Shown here: positions 10,972 through 19,451 of the stretch, one piece after another
How positions within the stretch are numbered: the first letter of the stretch is position 1
How the letters are laid out: the number at the start of each line of letters is the position of its first letter
DNA from: Ophiobolus disseminans
Lineage: Eukaryota; Ascomycota; Dothideomycetes; Pleosporales; Phaeosphaeriaceae
Assembly (NCBI GenBank): GCA_010093685.1
Contig: MU006241.1
Span: forward strand, 372,001 to 436,000
Reading direction: 5' to 3'
Length of the DNA stretch: 64,000 bases
Position numbers and translations under genes: made by a program
Notes under the pieces: generated by a model
Told to the model about the DNA's origin: nothing
Seen by the model: only the letters and a program-made list of their open reading frames with translations
Database searches by the model: none

Positions 10972-12181
10972 CTACCCCTTCCAAACCTCCGGCGCCGGAG
11001 CTTTCATATTCGCAATCTTGAAGTCCCAGGCATACGTGTTGACATTAACATCTACCAAGCAAATGTTAGCAAAGCCGCCCAGCAACAGTCTCCACATCTC
11101 CAACCCGCACTTCGCACACAAAGGTAAGAATCGAAATCAACTAACCTGTCTGATTCGGCTTATACACGCCCGGAATCCTCACCAAAGGCCCCGGCGTCCC
11201 CACCGCTCCGTCGTTGAGAATCTCCACATGCGCGCAATTGACGTAGAACTGCGCGCCGTTCGATGCCTCTTCGTTGGGGTAGATGTGCTCGAAGCGTAGG
11301 AGGTATCTGCCTGGTGGTGTTGTTTTCGGGATCGTTGCGTTTACCTATTCCCCCATCTGCGTGTTAGCAAATCTACACACTACACCGCACCACGTGACAC
11401 CACATCACACAGCCGGTGAAGAGGAAGTGGAACAGCACTTACGCTCTCAAGCATATGGTTCCCAAACTGCGAATACAACTTGTCATACCAGATTTTATTC
11501 TCAGGCAGCTCGAAATCAAGCGACTGCGCTTCACGCCCCAGCATGCTGAAGATCTTGAACCACGCGCCGTCGCCGCGGTACGCATTTAAGACCTCCGAGG
11601 GGGCCTTGGAGAGCCACATAGATGCGATGCCGTGGTGGTAGATGCGTGGGGTGTCAGAATCTGGTGTGGACTATATAAAGCGGAGTGAGCTTTGAATGCT
11701 AGGTAAGGTGAGTTGCAATTGGGTTGGGAACGTACACCTGAAAACCACACCGTCGCGCCAGGTGCGAAGCCTACTTTGTCGCCTGCGTGCAGCGTCGCGG
11801 TTTTGGGCTTGTTCCATGCTTGTGAGGCGTTGCGGCCGCAGGCGAGGTCGGGGGATGTAACGTCTTTCAGGGGGTAGAGGAGGTGGTTGGGCGGGACGAA
11901 GGGAGCTGTTGGGTCTAATGGGGGTTCGGGGAAGTCGGGTTCCAGGGAAGAGACGTTGCTGTGTGGGTAAGGCTTGGGTTAGGGGAGGGCGAGAGGCTTG
12001 GACGGACCGCACGTATTCCCAGTCTTGGGTCCATGTGTTATTGAAGATCAGGCGGCCGAAGACGTCTAGGTAGGTTAGTGGGAGTTCTTGGAAGTTGTAG
12101 TAGGGGGTGATTGGACGGACAGTGTGCGGATGTGTGACTTGAAAATAGAGAACCAAACAAGATCAGAGATGGAAGCTTCAT
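10972..12181 (-). CDS. AA9 lytic polysaccharide monooxygenase (secreted)
   Basis: Copper-dependent oxidative enzyme that cleaves cellulose or hemicellulose outside the cell. Six exons: 12181-12121, 12065-12008, 11958-11736, 11670-11443, 11344-11146 and 11051-10972; 282 residues. The signal peptide (residues 1-19, ending HTSA) is followed directly by the essential N-terminal histidine, His20, in HYVFGRLIF. The second copper-brace histidine is in YHHG (126/127), and the axial tyrosine is Tyr224 in GAQFYVNC. AWFKIF, PPGRYLLRFEHI and a Cys in DLACGRN that could pair with Cys227 also fit AA9. No carbohydrate-binding module follows. The first two introns use unusual GTCCGT donors, but only this splicing places His directly after the cleavage site and restores DWEYVR. 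Confidence 0.88.
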
Positions 12182-12262
12182 CGCGTATCTATCGAGGTGA
12201 GTGTAGCGTGCCGTTCAGACCCGTCGTTTGTTACATGTTATATGTGAGGTTGAATCTATCTC

Positions 12263-12282
12263 GCGTCGCACAAATGCGACGC
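12263..12282. repeat. Perfect 8-bp inverted repeat at the AA9 core promoter
   Basis: Arms GCGTCGCA and TGCGACGC are exact reverse complements separated by CAAA. The element lies 10-30 bp downstream of the TATAAA box on the minus strand, about 80 bp before the AA9 ATG, so it would fall near the transcription start. It could be an operator-like dyad or an RNA hairpin. Confidence 0.6.
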
Positions 12283-12291
12283 CGTTCCCAA

Positions 12292-12297
12292 TTTATA
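12292..12297 (-). promoter_or_regulatory. TATA box of the AA9 gene
   Basis: TATAAA on the minus strand (GTTTATAAATTGG), about 110 bp upstream of the AA9 start codon. The distance suits an ascomycete promoter with a short leader and supports the ATG at 12181. Confidence 0.55.
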
Positions 12298-12606
12298 AAC
12301 ATTAACCTACGCATAATATACCGGAGGATCGTACCAATCTATTATACCGCCTTGCGTGACGTCGTAATCCCATGTAGTTCTGATTGGACGAAAGGCAGGA
12401 TCATCTGACACTGAGTTACATTTGCAAGGCTGCGAGCACTACGCCAGGATGCTTCGTCATCCAAACTCTTCACCACAGCACACCGCAAACTCGGTAGCCA
12501 GCCAGAAGATAATATATACTTTTACCCGACTATGCGCATCCGCAATCTACCCCTCAAAACTATCTAACTCGACGTACTCGAAGCCTCCAAGCCTCCTCCA
12601 GCGCAG

Positions 12607-14405
12607 CTATGGCTTGTCCACACTAACCACAACATCCTCGCCCCTGGCCAATGCCTTTTCTGTCTCCTCCACAACCGCCCTCGGGCCAACATAGCCTTTG
12701 TTCTTGATCCACAAATACCACCCACCAAGCAAAATCGTGCATCCGCCCGTCATCACCGATGTGTAATTCATCGTCGTGGGATCGAATGGCACCGCGAACG
12801 GGAAGCAGTAGATGACGATCCAAACGCTCATATAGCACGACGCAAGCGTCGCGACGGTGTAGTAAACGGGCGCAGGCATCGTGAACGGACCCTTGATGAC
12901 GTGGCGTCTGCGCGAGAAGATGTTGGGCACGATGAACGCGAGGTAGGACATGGACGCGAGCACGATGAAAGACCCGACGAAAGCGGAGAAAGCCGTGCTG
13001 GAGCCAATGTACACGAGTCCTAGAATGGTGTTGAGCACGCCGCAGACAAGCGTTGCGTTGAACGGATTGCCCCAGCTCTTGTCTACGTGGCCCACCCAGG
13101 CGGAAAAGGGAGTCGCGCCGTCGCGTCCGAGGGTCCAGAGCATGCGGCCTGTGGTGATGTAGCAGCCGATGTTTGTGCAGAGCGTAGGCAGGAAGATTAC
13201 AATGAGTAGACCGAGACTGCCGGCGCGGCTGCCGGTGGCTTGGCGATAGAGCTCAGCGAGGGGAAAGGGCCATGGGTTGTCGAAAAGGGAGTCGAGGTCG
13301 TTTACGGAGTAGAAGATTGTGATGACGTAGAGGAGGGCGGTGGTGAAGCCGACGACGTACTGCGCGAGGATGGCTTTTGGGACGTTGACGCGTGGGCGGG
13401 GGATTTCTTCCGCAAGATGCGATACGCAGTCACTAGAGTTGGTCAGTTTCAGAAATCGAAAGGTTACAAGGAAATCCGACTTACGGTGTTCCGACAGCAA
13501 ATGCTCCGTTAAGCATACCAGCGCAGAAAACGAAGCCATCGCTAGCCCAGCCAGTCTGGTTCTCCCAATCCTTCCACACAAAGTGGCTGCTCGCATGTCC
13601 GCTGCCGTTCTTGCTGGGCATGATAGCGCAGACCAAGATGGTGATGAACACACCAGCCAAGATGAAGAACAAGCCGATCTTCGTGACAGTGGGAAGGGCG
13701 CGGTTCATGAACATGACAATGGCCGTGGACACCCATGTCATGATGAAGTATACGATAAAGACGTGCCATCGCTGGAACTCGTATCCGTCGTGGAAGAGTC
13801 CGTACATGGAGATGATCTGGTTGGCGAGGATGGACGAGATGGACGCGGTGCCGAATAGCCAGCCGAGGAAGTTCCACCTATTTGGGCACGGTGGTGAGCA
13901 AAACACTCATAGGTATGCGTGAAGATAGAACGTACCATCCAGCATAGAAACTGACTAAACGACCCCATTTTGCGCCGGCCGTTATACTGGCCCAATGGTA
14001 CACACCAGCCGAGGTGGGGACCGCAGACGCCATTTCAGCGATACACGCCGCGATCATGAAGTACATACATGACACTGCGATGAAGCTGTAGATGACGCCT
14101 GGAGGGCCGCCATTGTAGAGTGCAATGACCTAGCCATCGTTAGAATTCCTCCATGTAAAGATACAACCACCCAGGACGAGGACTGAAAGGATATGAGTTG
14201 AAGAGAGTGCGAGACTTACAATCGAACCACCCAACGCCGCCCAAACATTCCCCGTCGTGATACCAATAGAGCAAATTGACAACAGACTGAACTGCCGCTC
14301 GAGCTCTTGCTTGTGCCCCGAGGCATTGAGTACCTCGCCCACACCCACCGACTCATCAGCGTCGTAGCCGAGCGCCTCAGCACTGACCTTCTTCTCCATA
14401 TCCAT
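12607..14405 (-). CDS. APC-superfamily permease (choline/GABA/amino-acid type)
   Basis: Plasma-membrane transporter with about 12 membrane segments. Four exons: 14405-14220, 14129-13936, 13877-13485 and 13432-12607; 532 residues. It has the fungal HNM1/UGA4-like layout: a cytosolic N terminus, then SLLSICSIGITTGNVWAALGGSI in TM1, GWWNFLGWLFGTAS restored across intron 2, SHLAEEIPRPRVNVPKAI (the conserved HxxEE..P loop) across intron 3, and CTNIGCYITTGRMLW. The C-terminal tail ends in VVVSVDKP. Substrate cannot be decided between choline, GABA and other amines from sequence alone. It is followed, on the same strand, by a GFA-fold gene and a flavin monooxygenase. Introns of 90, 58 and 52 nt have good CTAAC-type branch sites in the first. 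Confidence 0.88.
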
Positions 14406-15778
14406 AGCTTCGCGTGGATATCAGGGCGCCACTCTCAATAGTCTCCAGACGTCGACGCGTGGAAAATGGATGGCGCGATAGACTTTGAACGTAAAGATCA
14501 CCAGCCCCGGAGATATAAGAATCGTCTCAGGCGCAGATCCAAACGAAGAAGCCGGATGGAAGTAGAAAGAGAGGGCAGATCGCGAAGCAAAGAACCCAAA
14601 AAAGCCCACCCAGAGAAAATATCAAAAGTCTATGAGACCCGAGGAACAGGGTCCGTTCAAAGACACACCTGGGCACTTAAGCCTCGACCAAAAAGCAAAA
14701 AAGTCCTTGCATTGCATATCCACACCATACCCATAACACACATCCATATGCCACCCATGGAAGCGCCTATCTACACACGCACACACAGACACTTACGTTG
14801 CGTCTCAAGCTAAGCTCCACCCAGCGATAGGAAACCCAGCGCCACCCATCTCTCCACCCGTCCAGCCCAGCCGCGTCCCCTACGCATAACCCAGCAAGGA
14901 TGATCCTACCGGCTGCATCTGCGTCTCGAATGCATGTCGAGGGCCTTATCAGTGCGGCGGAAATACGTCTATACATGCCAAGCGGAGATATGCATGGATG
15001 TGCAGGAACATGGTTTAGTTAGCCAATCAGCACTAACAATTGCTGCTGCAGGATAAGTACCCGCCAAATGCTGGTGGTAAGGCGGTCGCGTAACAAGACG
15101 ATAAAGGATTGCATTGCGGCAGGAGGTATTTGATCTGCCGAACTGTGGTTCCGTCATGAGTCGGTCATGTCAGAACGATTATCTGTGGCGTTTGGTATAC
15201 TTCCCACACCACGACCATGCGCTGTCGTCGAGCGCAATCGCGGTGAAGTAAGAAGTTCCTCCCGTCCCTCCCGCACGGTTAGATTCGCTAGCTCAAACCC
15301 TGACGGCTTGCGAGCCGCTTTCCGGCGCCCCCACGCTTGGTGCTCAGGGACGAGATGGGCGCTCCGGGTCGTTTGATTGGGCAATGGCGCGATTGCGATG
15401 AACGGTTGGTCGTAAAGGGAGATGAACTATACCGCAGCACTGAACCTGTACCGCATTACGGGGAATTGAGATCGCGCGTGCCGTTGGTGGAAATGGCGCT
15501 CGATCGGACGAGCGATCTGGAAAGGATTGCATGGGCGTCTTGGGAGAGCGCATTGGTGCGGAGAAGGGTACTCAAGTAGCGTAGTAGTGAATTGAAACTT
15601 TACCGTACAGGGTGGTATGTAAACTCCATTTGCAACTATGCACCGCTGATAGCACCGTCGCTTGCGCCCAAACCAAGTATTACCCGTTCGTTCTTTTGTT
15701 CCTACTTCCTCGTAAAAAGCGTGAGCTATATCCCGTTCTATGACACATCGCATCCCGTCGTATAGGCGCGGGACAGAC
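14406..15778. other. Intergenic, 1.37 kb
   Basis: Upstream region of the permease gene and downstream region of the GFA gene. ORFs on both strands are short, arginine- or serine-rich and lack family features. No tRNA, repeat or transposon signature was found. Confidence 0.45.
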
Positions 15779-16618
15779 CTACGTGATCTGCATCTCGCTG
15801 TCGTCAGCCTCAACATCGCCAAACTTTCGCTTAGAAGGCGTGGCGGAGCGTTCGTCGTCGGCATCGTCGGCTTCGGTCCACTCGACGACTTCCCATTCGA
15901 CACGCACACCGCTCTCAGAGTGCCCGCCCCGCTGCTGCTTGAAGCGACCCAGCGTGGTGTTTCGCACTATTTCTTCAAACCAGGGAGCGCCACGCGATGC
16001 TGGCTCTGAGCGAGCAACGGTCCGCGAATGGTTCGGCCGTGAGGGTCCGGCGTCGCTTGTGGTAGGCTCTTCATCGCTGCTGTCGTGGTGTGGCAGGAAG
16101 CCAAGCTCTCCTAGCAGCTGCTGGTCGTCCTCCAGCAAGCTACCGACCGTCAGACAGATGTGCTCTGCCTCGTCTCGTGTCTTCTCATTCCACGACGACA
16201 GCTGTGTACCGCAGTATCCGCAGAAGACGCGACGGTGATTTGATGTAAAGGGCGAGGTGAAGGACCGCTGGATGCTCGACCGTGTCTCATCGGGGAACTG
16301 TGCGAAAGTGGCCGAGGTGTACCATGGCAGTGGCACACGCAGCCAAAGAGTGAGTGGGCTGGCAGAGTGTTGGCCTGACATGGGAATTAGCTTGAGAGTC
16401 CTTCAAGTGTGCTGCATTGTGTGCCTCGGATGCGCGAAGCATGACGTGACCCACCAAAAGAGGCCACATGCGCTGCACGAGGAAGCATAGGAACACTTAC
16501 GCGACGCCGAAGTATTGTCGTATCGCAGTTCGGCCTGCTGCACCTGCTGTGACGGCATCTCCACCACATAGCGGTTGCGCCCACACGCGCAGGCTCCGTG
16601 CAGTCGCTGCGTCGCCAT
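15779..16618 (-). CDS. GFA/CENP-V-fold protein lacking the catalytic-zinc cysteines
   Basis: Two exons, 16618-16501 and 16374-15779, across a 126-nt intron (GTAAGT ... GTCAG); 237 residues. The structural-zinc pairs of the GFA fold are present: CACG near residue 10 and FCGYCGTQL near residue 90. The central CHCxxC-type cluster that binds the catalytic zinc in formaldehyde-glutathione-activating enzymes is missing; the stretch between the two pairs contains no cysteine. An acidic Ser/Glu/Asp-rich tail of about 130 residues, with a basic KRKFGD patch, follows. The GFA domain call is strong, but the classical enzymatic role is unlikely. A protein- or nucleic-acid-binding function, as in CENP-V-like proteins, is a guess. 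It lies 332 bp downstream of the flavin monooxygenase on the same strand. Confidence 0.75.
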
Positions 16619-16950
16619 GGCGGATACTTAGGCCGGTGTGCGCCTTCTCTGGTGTGGTATTGCGAGAGGTGTGTTGTACTGACGGTATACAGCGACGGGA
16701 GGTCGAGCTGGCGACATGCGATTGATACGTGTGGAGGTTGTGGGGTGTAGAAGGCCTTGGAAATTGCATGAGACAGCTCGCAGTTTCCATCGTCCTTGGT
16801 CCGTGCTGCCGTCTGGGATCACCGTTGCACTTTCACGTCACCACGACAACAATTGGAACAACCTGTAGAACAACACTCCAGAAGCTTGGGAACCACACCA
16901 GTTCACTAATGACTGGTGTATTTTCCACGAATTTCGAGTCGGTTCCTACA
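16619..16950. other. Intergenic, 332 bp
   Basis: Promoter of the GFA-fold gene and 3' region of the monooxygenase gene, both on the minus strand. No distinct motif seen. Confidence 0.45.
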
Positions 16951-18623
16951 TCAAACCGCCTTCTCCTTCTGCCTCTTCTTACTAGCCGCAACAACTTCAT
17001 TAACCCTCTCAATTGCCTCCTTTGCACCATCCCACTTCTGCCTCTTCCCATCAAACGCGCGGTAAATCAGCGGAGTCCATATCCCACCCATCAACAGGTT
17101 GCAAAACTTCATATTCGTCAACCAGAACCACCACCCCTTCCATCCGTACCCCAGGTACTCGTTGATACCCGTTCCGCCTAGGTCATCCATCACACCTGTC
17201 CAAGTCCCTGCGTCGACGTTTCCAGGCGAGAAATTGTATCCGCGGGATGCTTGGTCGGCTAACCAGTTGTGGTGTTGTTCCACGTCTTTGGTCATTTGCT
17301 GTTGGGAAGGGAGATGCGATGCGCCTTTCCATACTTGTGTGATGGCCATTGATGCGGTGTCGAAGATCTGGAAGCCACCAACTGCGAAGTGTACGTTGCC
17401 CAGAAATGCCAGACTGTCCGGCTTGTCGAGCGAGAAGACGTTGTGCCATAGTCGGAACAAGGACTTGCCATTCGAGCCTTGCGCCGAGGACCATGCTGTC
17501 GTTGAAGGTGCGGTGGGATCGAAGCGGGGGTCAATCATGCTGAAGTCGGATTTGTACCCGGTGCACCATATTAGTGCATCGACTTCGACTCTTCTGCCAT
17601 CGTCGAGCTCGACTTCGTTGCTGCCGAGGATTCGCTTAACGCCCTTGACAGACTCGACGCTTCCTTTTTCCAAAGATTGAACAAGCTCATCAGATACGAT
17701 TGGGACTTTCTGCGCCGGCTCGAAGCCCCACTCCGGACGAAGTTTGAAGTTCTTATCTTGCAGGCCTTTGAGGAACTTGTCGAAGAAGCGCTCGCCGAAG
17801 CGTGGGAAGTGTTTGATGATGAGACATTGTAGATTGAAGAGGCGAAGCGCAAGGGTATGGTCGATGGGCTGGCCGTTCACGATGCGAGGTATGACACGTG
17901 CGCCGTGTCGATGGGCGAGGTAGACTTTGCTTGCGACATGAGCTAGTTGAGTCGCTGTGTCTGCTGCGCTGTTTCCGAAGCCTACGACCATGATTGTCTT
18001 GTTCGCGAAATCCTGTGGTTTCTTGAATGCTCGCGCATGAATACTCACGCCTTCGAACTTGTCTAGGCCTTCTATCGTTGGGATATGAGGTAGGCCAACC
18101 ATACCACCGATGGCGATGACTACCTTATCATAGTACTTGTCACTCTCATCTCTGACCTTAACAATCCATTTCTGCTGCGGATCATCGAACGTGACCTGTT
18201 GGACGGGCGCGTTGAGTCGAAAGTGGGGTTCGAGGTTGAAGTGTTCGGCATAGCTGATTAGATATTGGTGTACTTGAGCTCCTGTTGCATACGACGGGAC
18301 ATCTAATCGTACGTTAGATAGGATTCTATACATGTATCATGAAGACGTACCTTCTGAGAACGGAAAGTCTGTGAAACTTCCCTACCTGCAATTAGTACAT
18401 ACATATGATTACAAGACAGCGCCAGACTCACCCTTTCTTTCGATATGTTCACAACGGTCGTGTTAAGTACCGAAGTCTGATCATCTTCGGAGTACCTCCA
18501 CAGCCCTCCGATATAAGCATTGCGCTCATAACCTGTAACATCGAAACCCTCTGCCTTCAGGTTCTTCAAGGCTACTATGCCGGCCGCTCCGAGGCCTATT
18601 ACTGCTGCCGTCGAGCGATCCAT
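16951..18623 (-). CDS. Flavin-containing monooxygenase (FMO type)
   Basis: NADPH- and FAD-dependent oxygenase of N, S or ketone substrates. Three exons: 18623-18432, a 31-nt mini-exon 18381-18351, and 18302-16951; 524 residues. FAD-binding GLGAAG is at residues 10-15, the FMO fingerprint FEGVSIHARAF near 158 (FxGxxxHxxxY/F), the NADPH-binding VGFGNSA near 181, and the ATG-like ALIWCTGYKSDF near 320. The mini-exon gives the conserved GSFTDFPFSE and only works if the acceptor is GGTAG rather than the TTGCAG four bases upstream. The C terminus ends in a basic cluster. Natural substrate unknown; the same-strand permease and GFA-fold genes raise an amine-related role, which is inference only. Confidence 0.88.
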
Positions 18624-19451
18624 AATACCAGCAGCGATAATAAGTCACAGGTGTGTGTAATGTCCACTGCGCGCCGAAGTCACGGGTACCGGTAGTGGAT
18701 CCGTAGTGGAATCTGTGGATCAGAAGAAGTGGCGCCACTTGAAAAAAAGCGCCTCAGTCGACACTGCACGTCGATTTCGGCGTGAAAATGAGTGGACTGG
18801 CAGTACCTTTGGCGAAAGACGGAAGAGTTTTCATAAGGGTAGAACGGGGGCGTTGAAGAAGTACATGTGAAGTCGCAATACATGCACATGCGGTTGGACA
18901 AGGGTGGTTGTTGGAGTTGCATGGTTACGGCACGGCAAACAGCCTCTTCGGGCACAGTCAGACTATGAAAAGCAAATTACTACCCGATATAAATTGCTCG
19001 GGCATGAGTATTAACTCCTAAGGCAGTTCTTGTGAATGCTACCAATTCCGAGAACCGAAGAGAACTACCCACTCACATGCAGATGCCGCCAGAGAGTTCG
19101 GCTACCTATTTTTCGCGTGACGGAACAGCTGCCCCACACATCGCGAGTACCAATTGTACATTATGTTTTCTGCACTCACCGGATTCGAGTCAAGTTGATA
19201 CGGTGAGTGCGAAGGCTGAGTCCAGAAGGAAGAGGAAGGTGTTGAAAACGAGGCTGGTGGCAGTGGCTGCGCAGGTCAGACGCGCGGTCGCTCCGGCGTC
19301 ATTGGGCGCCGTCGCCACCGACGCAGGCAACAACGAGAACGAGCTGCTGCACAGCGTCACAAGCTGGGGATGAGCGCTTGATATAAGCTTTTAGCTGTGC
19401 ATTCTTTCAACGCTCTATTTTTCATAGCAACAAATCCAATCTATCATTATC
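18624..19451. other. Divergent promoter region, 828 bp
   Basis: Holds the promoters of the flavin monooxygenase (minus) and the PPxY protein (plus). A plus-strand ORF at 19032-19373 has no family features and is treated as chance. TATAAA-like sequences occur near 18988 and a GATATAAG near 19378, about 70 bp before the next ATG. Confidence 0.45.

Noticed and set aside
12121..12181. Apparent frameshift between the AA9 signal peptide and the mature enzyme
   Set aside because: Explained by a 55-nt intron with GTCCGT donor and CTAAC branch site, which places His exactly at position 1 of the mature protein.
19032..19373. Plus-strand ORF of 113 residues before the PPxY gene
   Set aside because: Sits in a divergent promoter, has an unremarkable start and no domain-like pattern.
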